From Paraburkholderia bannensis (GTDB lineage Bacteria > Pseudomonadota > Gammaproteobacteria > Burkholderiales > Burkholderiaceae), in contig NZ_JACHBW010000017.1 in NCBI RefSeq assembly GCF_014200455.1, positions 97,231 to 161,230 of the forward strand: DNA of 64,000 bases, in the 5' to 3' direction. The notes below the pieces were generated by a model. It saw only the letters and a program-made list of their open reading frames with translations, did no database searches and was not told the DNA's origin. The position numbers were made by a program, and so were the translations under genes. Shown one piece after another: positions 57,731-64,000 of the stretch. Each line of letters starts with the position of its first letter. Positions within the stretch are counted from its first letter, which is position 1.

Positions 57731-58099
57731 TTACAGCACTTCCGGCGCCAGCGAAACGATCTTCATGAATCGTTCGCTACGCAGCTCACGCGTAACCGGC
57801 CCGAAAATGCGGGTGCCGATCGGCTCAAGCTTGGTATTCAAAAGCACGGCGGCGTTGCCATCGAACTTGATCAGCGAGCCGTCTTGACGGCGCACGCCCT
57901 TCGCGGTGCGAACCACAACAGCGTTGTAGATTTCGCCCTTTTTCACGCGCCCGCGCGGCGTTGCTTCCTTGACGGTCACCTTGATGATGTCGCCAATGCT
58001 GGCATAACGACGCTTCGAGCCGCCGAGCACCTTGATGCACATGACTTCACGCGCACCCGTGTTGTCGGCTACTTCAAGCCGAGTTTCGGTCTGGATCAT
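57731..58099 (-). CDS. rplN: Ribosomal protein L14
   Basis: 50S protein at the subunit interface. The 122 residues start MIQTETRLEVADNTGAREVM and include the signature KVLGGSKRRYASIGDIIKVT. First gene of the spc group, with its own promoter 248 bp upstream at 58347-58375. Confidence 0.99.
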   Translation of the reverse strand: MIQTETRLEVADNTGAREVMCIKVLGGSKRRYASIGDIIKVTVKEATPRGRVKKGEIYNAVVVRTAKGVRRQDGSLIKFDGNAAVLLNTKLEPIGTRIFGPVTRELRSERFMKIVSLAPEVL

Positions 58100-58346
58100 G
58101 GTTTATCTTTCCCAACTTAATCCGGTCGCGCCACCATGGCACATCCGGTCAGTCTTGGTCCCGTCAGCCGCGCCGCCACTAGAACGACCGCTCAGCTGCT
58201 TGGGTTAGAACAGCAGCGACGGCAAACGAAACCGGCCATCGCATTCCGGTGAATCTTGCAGATCCGGACTGGCGTCCGAACCACTCCCCTCACTACTTCC
58301 GTCCGCTGCTTTGCCAACAGCGAACCCATAAAGAGGGAAGACCAAG

Positions 58347-58375
58347 ACTATAACTCGATAATCTTGGTCTAGCAA
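58347..58375 (-). promoter_or_regulatory. Promoter of the spc operon (rplN onward)
   Basis: On the minus strand TTGCTA (58370-58375), a 17-bp spacer and TATAGT (58347-58352) form a good sigma70 promoter (4/6 and 5/6 matches). A start near 58340 gives an untranslated leader of about 240 nt before rplN. The 345-bp gap 58100-58444 contains no gene; apart from this promoter and the hairpin at 58406 nothing else is supported. Confidence 0.75.
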
Positions 58376-58405
58376 GCGAAATCTTTAGCGATTTCAACAA
58401 CTTCG

Positions 58406-58432
58406 CATCCCGGAGAAAGGTTCTCCGGGATG
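58406..58432 (-). other. Perfect 12-bp hairpin after rpsQ
   Basis: CATCCCGGAGAA-agg-TTCTCCGGGATG, a perfect 12-bp stem with a 3-nt loop, starts 12 bp past the rpsQ stop and upstream of the spc promoter. There is no T tract on the minus strand, so it may be a processing or 3'-end stabilising structure that marks the end of the S10 transcript. Confidence 0.7.
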
Positions 58433-58444
58433 TTGCATCACTTT

Positions 58445-58717
58445 TTAGATGATGCGAGCCGCTTCGAGCAGCTTCGACACGGTCCAGGCCTTCGTCTTCG
58501 ACAGAGGACGGGTCTCCTGGATTTCAACGAGGTCACCCTCGTTGTACGTGTTCGCTTCGTCGTGAGCGTGGTACTTCTTCGACTGCACGACGTACTTGCC
58601 GTAGATCGGGTGCTTGACGCGACGCTCGACCAGGACGGTGACCGTCTTGTCCATCTTGTTGCTGACGACCTTGCCGACCAGCGTTCGCTTAAGCGAGGTT
58701 TTCACGCTTTCGTTCAT
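58445..58717 (-). CDS. rpsQ: Ribosomal protein S17
   Basis: Early 16S rRNA binder. The 90 residues include RTLVGKVVSNKMDKTVTVLV, VKHPIYGKYVVQSKKYHAHD and the GDLVEIQETRPLSKTKAW signature. It overlaps the rpmC stop by four bases. Last gene of the S10 group. Confidence 0.99.
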   Translation of the reverse strand: MNESVKTSLKRTLVGKVVSNKMDKTVTVLVERRVKHPIYGKYVVQSKKYHAHDEANTYNEGDLVEIQETRPLSKTKAWTVSKLLEAARII

Positions 58718-58908
58718 TTCTGGTTCGCCTTCTGAGTCAGGACGGTCCGCACACGTGCGATGTCGCGACGAACCTTCTTCAGCTGGCTCGTGTTCGTGAG
58801 CTGCTGGGTCGCGAGTTGCATGCGCAGGCCGAATTGCGCCTTCAAGAGGTCCGACAGCTCTTGGTCGAGCGCGGCCTTGTCTTTCTGAAGAAGTTCAGAT
58901 GCCTTCAT
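58714..58908 (-). CDS. rpmC: Ribosomal protein L29
   Basis: 50S protein at the exit tunnel that helps dock SRP and trigger factor. The 64 residues run from MKASELLQKDKAALDQELSD to ARVRTVLTQKANQK. Start at the ATG at 58908 after GGAG, not the TTG one codon upstream. Confidence 0.98.
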   Translation of the reverse strand: MKASELLQKDKAALDQELSDLLKAQFGLRMQLATQQLTNTSQLKKVRRDIARVRTVLTQKANQK

Positions 58909-58918
58909 CAATCACTCC

Positions 58919-59335
58919 TTAGGCGCCGAGCTGGCGAACCATGAAGACCGTCTTCAGCGGCAGCTTGGCTGCAGCCAGACGGAAGGCTTCACGGGCCAGT
59001 TCTTCGGACACACCATCCATTTCATACAGCATCTTGCCCGGCTGAATCTCAGCGACGTAGTACTCAGGGTTACCCTTACCGTTACCCATACGCACTTCCG
59101 CCGGCTTTTGCGAGATCGGCTTGTCCGGGAAGATACGGATCCAGATGCGGCCACCACGCTTGATGTGACGCGTCATTGCGCGACGTGCCGATTCAATCTG
59201 GCGTGCGGTCAGGCGACCACGACCGATCGCCTTCAGACCGTATTCACCGAACGAAACTGCGTTGCCGCGAGTTGCGACGCCGGTGTTACGACCCTTCTGC
59301 TCTTTGCGATACTTCCTGCGTTTCGGTTGCAGCAT
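58919..59335 (-). CDS. rplP: Ribosomal protein L16
   Basis: 50S protein near the A-site tRNA. The 138 residues start MLQPKRRKYRKEQKGRNTGV and include RAMTRHIKRGGRIWIRIFPD and VRMGNGKGNPEYYVAEIQPG. Complete, two bases after rpsC. Confidence 0.99.
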   Translation of the reverse strand: MLQPKRRKYRKEQKGRNTGVATRGNAVSFGEYGLKAIGRGRLTARQIESARRAMTRHIKRGGRIWIRIFPDKPISQKPAEVRMGNGKGNPEYYVAEIQPGKMLYEMDGVSEELAREAFRLAAAKLPLKTVFMVRQLGA

Positions 59336-59337
59336 CG

Positions 59338-60117
59338 TTATTCTCCAGTCTTGCCGTCACGACGCGGAGCGCCACGACGTGCGCCCGGTGCGCCTTCGCC
59401 ATCACGGCGCGGACGACGGTCGCCCGGACGTGCGTTACGGCGCGGACGCTTTTCTTCGGCGACTTCTTCAACCACCGGTGCGTCGTTACGGCCGAGCGTA
59501 TCGCCCTTGTAGACCCAAACCTTCACACCGATGATGCCGTACGTCGTCTTCGCTTCCGAGGTTGCGTAGTCGATGTCAGCACGCAGCGTATGAAGCGGCA
59601 CTCGACCTTCGCGGTACCACTCGGTACGTGCGATTTCGATACCGTTCAGACGGCCGGCGCTCATGATCTTGATGCCCTGGGCACCCAGACGCATCGCGTT
59701 CTGCATCGCGCGCTTCATTGCGCGACGGAACATGATGCGGCGCTCAAGCTGCTGCGTGATCGAGTCAGCGATCAGTTGCGCATCGGTTTCCGGCTTGCGG
59801 ATTTCTTCGATGTTGACGTGAACCGGCACGCCCATACGCTTTTGCAGTTCGGCCTTGAGGAGTTCGATGTCCTCGCCCTTCTTGCCGATAACCACACCCG
59901 GACGCGAGCTGTAAATCGTGATGCGAGCGTTCTTTGCCGGACGCTCGATCACAACACGGCCCACCGAAGCGTTCTTCAGCTTCTTCTTCAGGTATTCACG
60001 AACACCGATGTCTTCCTTCAACATCGCCGCGAAATTGTTGTTGTTCGCGTACCAACGCGACGCCCAATTGCGGCTGACGGCCAAACGGAAGCCAGTCGGA
60101 TGAATTTTCTGTCCCAT
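59338..60117 (-). CDS. rpsC: Ribosomal protein S3
   Basis: 30S protein at the mRNA entry helicase site. Start at 60117 (MGQKIHPTGFRLAVSRNWAS). It has a KH domain with PGVVIGKKGEDIELLKAEL and the C-terminal part GRLNGIEIARTEWYREGRVP. The 259 residues exceed the E. coli form by about 26 through an Arg/Gly/Pro-rich tail (NARPGDRRPRRDGEGAPGAR), a common Burkholderiaceae trait. Confidence 0.99.
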   Translation of the reverse strand: MGQKIHPTGFRLAVSRNWASRWYANNNNFAAMLKEDIGVREYLKKKLKNASVGRVVIERPAKNARITIYSSRPGVVIGKKGEDIELLKAELQKRMGVPVHVNIEEIRKPETDAQLIADSITQQLERRIMFRRAMKRAMQNAMRLGAQGIKIMSAGRLNGIEIARTEWYREGRVPLHTLRADIDYATSEAKTTYGIIGVKVWVYKGDTLGRNDAPVVEEVAEEKRPRRNARPGDRRPRRDGEGAPGARRGAPRRDGKTGE

Positions 60118-60128
60118 CGTATGGCTCC

Positions 60129-60458
60129 TTAATTCCCGACCGTCACAGTGATGTGACACGATTGCTTCTCGATGCGGTTACCGCGACCCTTTGCGCGTGC
60201 GGTAAAACGCTTCAGCGAAGCAGCCTTGTCGACGTAGATGCTCTTGATCTTGAGCTCGTCGATATCGGCGCCTTCGTTGTGCTCCGCATTGGCGATTGCC
60301 GAGAGCACAACCTTTTTCACGATGCCAGCCGCTTTCTTCGGCGAGAACGTCAGAACGTTCAGCGCCTTGTCGACCGGCAGACCGCGGATCTGGTCAGCCA
60401 CAAGGCGCGTCTTCTGCGCCGAGATGCGGGCACCGCGATGAATTGCCTTCACTTCCAT
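60129..60458 (-). CDS. rplV: Ribosomal protein L22
   Basis: 50S protein lining the exit tunnel; loop changes can give macrolide resistance. The 109 residues include [20 protein letters not shown] and the signature [20 protein letters not shown]. The tunnel loop looks ordinary. Complete. Confidence 0.99.
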
Positions 60459-60470
60459 CTTGATTGCCCC

Positions 60471-60746
60471 TTATTTCTTGGCCTTCTTGTCGGCCGCGTG
60501 TCCCTTGAACGTACGGGTCAGTGCGAACTCGCCAAGCTTGTGGCCGACCATGTTTTCCGTGACATACACGGGAACGTGTTGACGGCCGTTATGAACGGCG
60601 ATCGTCAGGCCGATGAAGTCCGGCAGGATCGTCGAACGACGCGACCAGGTCTTGATCGGTTTCTTGTCGCGCGTTGCTGCAGCCGCCTCAACCTTCTTCA
60701 GCAAATGGGCGTCGCAGAACGGACCTTTCTTAATAGAACGTGCCAT
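60471..60746 (-). CDS. rpsS: Ribosomal protein S19
   Basis: 30S head protein paired with S13. The 91 residues begin MARSIKKGPFCDAHLLKKVE and contain NGRQHVPVYVTENMVGHKLG and FALTRTFKGHAADKK. Complete, ten bases after rplB. Confidence 0.99.
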   Translation of the reverse strand: MARSIKKGPFCDAHLLKKVEAAAATRDKKPIKTWSRRSTILPDFIGLTIAVHNGRQHVPVYVTENMVGHKLGEFALTRTFKGHAADKKAKK

Positions 60747-60756
60747 TGCCTACTCC

Positions 60757-61584
60757 TTAACGCTTGTGACGGCGCTGGACGATCATGCTCGTCGTGCGCT
60801 TGTTGCTGCGGGTGCGGTAGCCCTTCGCCGGCGTGCCCCATGGGCTCACCGGATCGCGACCAGCAGCAGTCTTGCCCTCACCACCACCGTGCGGGTGATC
60901 GACCGGGTTCATTGCAACGCCACGGACCGTCGGGCGGATACCGCGCCAGCGGTTCGCGCCAGCCTTACCGATTTGACGGAGGCTGTGCTCTTCGTTGCCG
61001 ACTTCACCGATCGTTGCGCGGCATTCGACGTGGACGCGACGGATTTCACCCGAACGCAGACGAACCTGCGCGTAGATGCCTTCACGTGCCAGCAGCATTG
61101 CCGACGTGCCAGCCGAACGCGCGATCTGCGCGCCCTTGCCCGGCAGCATTTCGATGCAGTGGATCGTCGTACCGACCGGAATGTTGCGGATCGGCAGGGT
61201 GTTGCCTGCGCGGATCGGCGCTTCCGAACCCGACATCAGCTGCGTGCCAACCGTCACGCCCTTCGGCGCGATGATGTAGCGGCGCTCGCCGTCTGCGTAA
61301 AGAACCAGCGCAATGTTCGCGCTACGGTTCGGATCGTATTCGAGGCGTTCAACCTTCGCTGCGATACCGTCCTTGTTGCGACGGAAATCGATCAGGCGGT
61401 AGTGCTGCTTGTGACCACCACCCTGGTGACGCGTCGTGATACGACCGTTGTTGTTACGACCGGCCTTCGAGGACTTCTTTTCGAGCAGCGCTGCGAACGG
61501 CGCACCCTTATGGAGGTCCTTGTTGACGATCTTGACCATCGCGCGGCGACCCGGCGAAGTCGGCTTAACTTTCACGATTGCCAT
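60757..61584 (-). CDS. rplB: Ribosomal protein L2
   Basis: Core 50S protein needed for peptidyl transfer and subunit joining. The 275 residues include GGHKQHYRLIDFRRNKDGIA, the functional histidine segment NPVDHPHGGGEGKTAAGRDP and TRSNKRTTSMIVQRRHKR. Complete, two bases after rplW. Confidence 0.99.
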   Translation of the reverse strand: MAIVKVKPTSPGRRAMVKIVNKDLHKGAPFAALLEKKSSKAGRNNNGRITTRHQGGGHKQHYRLIDFRRNKDGIAAKVERLEYDPNRSANIALVLYADGERRYIIAPKGVTVGTQLMSGSEAPIRAGNTLPIRNIPVGTTIHCIEMLPGKGAQIARSAGTSAMLLAREGIYAQVRLRSGEIRRVHVECRATIGEVGNEEHSLRQIGKAGANRWRGIRPTVRGVAMNPVDHPHGGGEGKTAAGRDPVSPWGTPAKGYRTRSNKRTTSMIVQRRHKR

Positions 61585-61586
61585 GA

Positions 61587-61901
61587 TTACTTGGCCTCCG
61601 CTTCAAAGTTGATTTCCTGGCCGGGCTTCAGGCACACGTACGCCTTCTTGACGTCCTTGCGCTTGCCGTTGAAACGGCCGAAACGCTTGGCCTTGCCCTT
61701 CTGGACAAGCACGTTCACCGACTCAACTTCAACCTTGAACATCAGCTCGACAGCAGCCTTGACTTCCTGCTTGTTCGCGTCCGGCGCAACTTCGAAGACG
61801 ACTTGCTCGTTCTTCTCAGCCACCAGGGTCGCCTTTTCGGAGATCACCGGTGCGAGCAGGACCTGCATCAAACGATGATCGTTCTTGCGAATCTCGCTCA
61901 T
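61587..61901 (-). CDS. rplW: Ribosomal protein L23
   Basis: Exit-tunnel protein that docks trigger factor and SRP. The 104 residues include LLAPVISEKATLVAEKNEQV, EVKAAVELMFKVEVESVNVL and GKAKRFGRFNGKRKDVKKAY. Its ATG overlaps the rplD stop by four bases. Confidence 0.99.
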   Translation of the reverse strand: MSEIRKNDHRLMQVLLAPVISEKATLVAEKNEQVVFEVAPDANKQEVKAAVELMFKVEVESVNVLVQKGKAKRFGRFNGKRKDVKKAYVCLKPGQEINFEAEAK

Positions 61902-62518
61902 GACAGCAACTCCTCGATCTGGGCAACCGCAGCCTTCGTGATCAGGATCTTCTTGAAGTAGATCAGCGAGAGCGGGTCGGCAAAGCGCGGCTCAACGACT
62001 GCCACGTGGGGCAGGTTGCGCGACGCCAGGAACAGGTTCTCGTCGACCGTGTCGGTGATCACCAGCACGGATTCGAGACCCATGGCCTTGAATTTTTCGG
62101 CCAGCAGCTTCGTCTTCGGCGCTTCGAGCGACAGCTCTTCAACGACCGAGATGCGGCCTTCGCGGGCCAGCTGCGAGAAGATCGAGCAGAGGCCTGCGCG
62201 ATGCATCTTCTTGTTGACCTTGTGAGCGAAGTTTTCTTCCGGCGAATTCGGGAAGATGCGACCACCGCCACGCCACAACGGGCTCGACGACATACCGGCA
62301 CGAGCGCGGCCCGTACCCTTCTGGCGCCACGGCTTCTTGGTGGTGTGCTTGACCTGCTCACGGTCCTTCTGCGCGCGGTTACCGCTGCGCGCGTTCGCCT
62401 GATAGGCGACAACGATCTGGTGAATCAGCGCTTCGTTGTAGTCACGGCCGAACACGACGTCCGACGCGTTGACTGCTGCGCCTTCCTGACCATTAGCGTT
62501 CAGGAGCTTCAGTTCCAT
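61898..62518 (-). CDS. rplD: Ribosomal protein L4
   Basis: 50S tunnel protein; in E. coli also the repressor of the S10 operon. The 206 residues include KPWRQKGTGRARAGMSSSPL at the tunnel constriction, with no obvious macrolide-type change, and NLPHVAVVEPRFADPLSLIY. The ATG shares one base with the rplC stop (TAATG). Confidence 0.99.
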   Translation of the reverse strand: MELKLLNANGQEGAAVNASDVVFGRDYNEALIHQIVVAYQANARSGNRAQKDREQVKHTTKKPWRQKGTGRARAGMSSSPLWRGGGRIFPNSPEENFAHKVNKKMHRAGLCSIFSQLAREGRISVVEELSLEAPKTKLLAEKFKAMGLESVLVITDTVDENLFLASRNLPHVAVVEPRFADPLSLIYFKKILITKAAVAQIEELLS

Positions 62519-63177
62519 TATTGCGCTCCTTTCTTGACGCGTGCCTTGACAGCCGGCGTCACGAAAACCTTGCCGCCCTTTGCACCCGGGACAGCACCCT
62601 TGACCAGCAACAGCTTGCGCTCTGCGTCAATACGGGCGATTTCGAGGTTTTGCACCGTCACGGTTTCGTCACCCATGTGACCGGTCATGCGCTTACCCGG
62701 GAAAACACGACCCGGATCCTGCGCCATACCGATCGAGCCCGGCACATTGTGCGAGCGCGAGTTACCGTGCGAAGCACGGCCGGACGCGAAGTTGTAACGC
62801 TTGATGGTACCGGCGTAGCCCTTACCGATCGAGGTGCCTTGCACGTCGACCTTCTGGCCTTCCGAGAAGAGATCCACACCGATCACGGCGCCATTCGACA
62901 GTTCGGCGGCCTTAGCGGCGTCGATCTGGAATTCCTTGAGGATTTCACCGGCTTGAACACCGGCTTTGGCGAGATGACCTGCGATCGGCTTCGTCACGCG
63001 CGAAGCGCGGCGCGTACCGAACGCAACCTGCACGGCCGTGTAGCCGTCGGTTTCAACAGTCTTGATCTGCGTCACGCGGTTGTCGGACACGTCCAGCACG
63101 GTCACGGGAATCGAATCCCCGTCAGCCGTGAAGATACGCGTCATGCCAACCTTGCGACCTACGAGTCCAAGGCTCAT
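62518..63177 (-). CDS. rplC: Ribosomal protein L3
   Basis: 50S protein near the peptidyl-transferase centre. I start it at the ATG at 63177 (MSLGLVGRKVGMTRIFTADG), preceded by GGAG; an ATG four codons upstream lacks a site. The 219 residues contain the FASGRASHGNSRSHNVPGSI signature, including the glutamine/asparagine loop region, and FPGKRMTGHMGDETVTVQN. A 199-bp gap with its own promoter separates it from rpsJ. Confidence 0.99.
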   Translation of the reverse strand: MSLGLVGRKVGMTRIFTADGDSIPVTVLDVSDNRVTQIKTVETDGYTAVQVAFGTRRASRVTKPIAGHLAKAGVQAGEILKEFQIDAAKAAELSNGAVIGVDLFSEGQKVDVQGTSIGKGYAGTIKRYNFASGRASHGNSRSHNVPGSIGMAQDPGRVFPGKRMTGHMGDETVTVQNLEIARIDAERKLLLVKGAVPGAKGGKVFVTPAVKARVKKGAQ

Positions 63178-63297
63178 CGTTTTCTCCATTCCCGACTGCG
63201 ATTGGTCGGGGCTAATTTACAAAGTACCGGCATGTTCGCGAGGTAAAGGCCCGCAAAGACACACCGATTTTTTGCGCGAATGCGCGAAAAGACGTCA

Positions 63298-63326
63298 AGT
63301 ATAACGTCCTCCCACGATTTCCGCAA
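63298..63326 (-). promoter_or_regulatory. Internal promoter upstream of rplC
   Basis: On the minus strand TTGCGG (63321-63326), a 17-bp spacer and TATACT (63298-63303) form a plausible sigma70 promoter. A start near 63291 would leave a leader of about 113 nt before rplC. It lies in the rpsJ-rplC gap, where most bacteria have no promoter. Confidence 0.65.
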
Positions 63327-63376
63327 GCAATCAAAGACTTAGCGCGATCAGGCTATCCTGGACGCGCCGGAGACTC

Positions 63377-63688
63377 TTACTGCAGCTTGATTTCGACGTC
63401 CACGCCAGCCGGCAGGTCCAGCTTCATCAGCGCGTCAACGGTCTTGTCCGTCGGGTCGACGATGTCCATCAGGCGCAGGTGGGTGCGGATTTCGAGCTGG
63501 TCGCGCGACGTCTTGTTGACGTGCGGCGAGCGCAGGATGTCGAAACGCTGGATACGCGTCGGCAGCGGCACCGGACCGCGAACGATTGCGCCCGTGCGCT
63601 TCGCCGTATCGACGATTTCAGCAGCCGACTGGTCGATCAGACGGTAGTCGAAAGCCTTCAGACGGATACGGATTTTCTGGTTCTGCAT
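63377..63688 (-). CDS. rpsJ: Ribosomal protein S10
   Basis: 30S head protein and NusE in transcription antitermination. Start at 63688 (MQNQKIRIRLKAFDYRLIDQ) gives the standard 103 residues; the open frame continues upstream through hairpin sequence but is not coding. It contains GPVPLPTRIQRFDILRSPHV and ends in DLPAGVDVEIKLQ. Between tuf and rplC. Confidence 0.99.
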   Translation of the reverse strand: MQNQKIRIRLKAFDYRLIDQSAAEIVDTAKRTGAIVRGPVPLPTRIQRFDILRSPHVNKTSRDQLEIRTHLRLMDIVDPTDKTVDALMKLDLPAGVDVEIKLQ

Positions 63689-63746
63689 GATGATTCCTTG
63701 AAAAGAGCGAGGCGGACTTGCGCCGCCAGACGATATAAAGAGCGTA

Positions 63747-63824
63747 GGCCCGCCCCGCGACAAGGCGTCGCGGGGCGGGCCCAGGGTGTCGGCGGGAGTT
63801 AGCGCTTTAGCGCTTACTCCCGCC
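63747..63824 (-). other. Two tandem long hairpins between tuf and rpsJ
   Basis: A perfect 15-bp stem GGCCCGCCCCGCGAC/GTCGCGGGGCGGGCC with a 5-nt loop occupies 63747-63781. A second 16-bp stem with one mismatch, GGCGGGAGTTAGCGCT/AGCGCTTACTCCCGCC with a 2-nt loop, occupies 63791-63824. Neither is followed by a T tract. They lie in the 192-bp tuf-rpsJ gap and may slow, process or partly terminate transcription leaving tuf. Confidence 0.8.
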
Positions 63825-63880
63825 CCATGCCCGGTTAAGGGCAAATCAACTACTCAAGCAAGCCAAGTATTGTACTCGAA

Positions 63881-64000
63881 TTACTCGATGATCTTCGCGA
63901 CGACGCCAGCGCCGACGGTACGGCCACCTTCGCGGATTGCGAAGCGCAGACCTTCTTCCATCGCGATCGGAGCGATCAGCTTCACCGTGATCGACACGTT
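63881..64000 (-). CDS. tuf: Elongation factor Tu, C-terminal part (partial)
   Basis: Only the last 39 codons are in the window: [20 protein letters not shown], followed by [19 protein letters not shown] and a TAA at 63881. This is the C-terminal beta-barrel domain that closes on the tRNA acceptor. The gene continues past the right edge. Position upstream of rpsJ is the usual place for one of the two tuf copies. Confidence 0.98.

Noticed and set aside
63178..63300. GCGCG-rich inverted sequence (near 63270-63290) as a terminator before rplC.
   Set aside because: On the transcribed minus strand it is followed by A residues, not T, and the stem is short.
48420..64000. Search for tRNA or rRNA genes, CRISPR repeats and prophage genes in the window.
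   Set aside because: No cloverleaf-like segment, regular spaced repeats or phage-type genes were recognised here or in the rest of the window.

Overview
This window is a high-GC piece of a betaproteobacterial main chromosome. Gene content, gene order and protein sequence point to Burkholderiaceae, most likely the Burkholderia/Paraburkholderia/Caballeronia group. The main indicators are the S10-spc-alpha ribosomal block, the pilMN(OP)Q-aroK-aroB-dgt string next to a class A penicillin-binding protein, the mlaFEDAC operon with mlaA inside it, and resB/ccsB cytochrome c maturation. The species call is inference. No tRNA, rRNA, CRISPR array or intact insertion sequence was seen.

Layout, left to right. 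1-4122 (-): mla phospholipid-transport operon, with mlaC running off the left edge. 4296-8114 (-): thiamine operon thiO-thiS-thiG-thiE behind a TPP riboswitch. 8303-13455 (+): fused ABC exporter with a PmrA-like box, a dead SDR gene, an MFS transporter and a D-amino-acid dehydrogenase. 13471-14435 (-): a small lower-GC island with a type VI secretion amidase effector and its immunity gene (Tae4/Tai4). 14595-21573 (-): thpR and the glutamate synthase genes gltB/gltD. 21882-24651: an RAYT-like transposase that has lost its HUH histidines, an OmpW porin and a DUF883 protein. 24700-32916 (-): ugpQ, dgt, aroB, aroK and the type IV pilus genes pilQ, a pilO/pilP-like fusion, pilN and pilM, divergent from mrcA (33221-35674, +). 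35798-46346: cyaY, lptM-lysA, msrPQ, resB-ccsB, cytochrome c4, engB, a probable small RNA, and hemB. 46427-48791 (-): dsbD and cutA. 48991-64000 (-): the ribosomal-protein superoperon tuf-rpsJ-...-rplQ, including secY, infA, rpmJ and rpoA.

Functional themes are envelope maintenance (mla, mrcA, lptM, ompW), redox and cytochrome maturation (dsbD, resB/ccsB, cyt c4, msrPQ, hemB), cofactor and amino-acid biosynthesis (thi, aro, lysA, gltBD) and translation. The least routine content is the orphan Tae4/Tai4 pair, the HUH-less RAYT protein, the antisense-strand small RNA with an anti-Shine-Dalgarno loop upstream of hemB, the PilO/PilP-like fusion, the SDR relic, and several strong RNA hairpins in the ribosomal superoperon.
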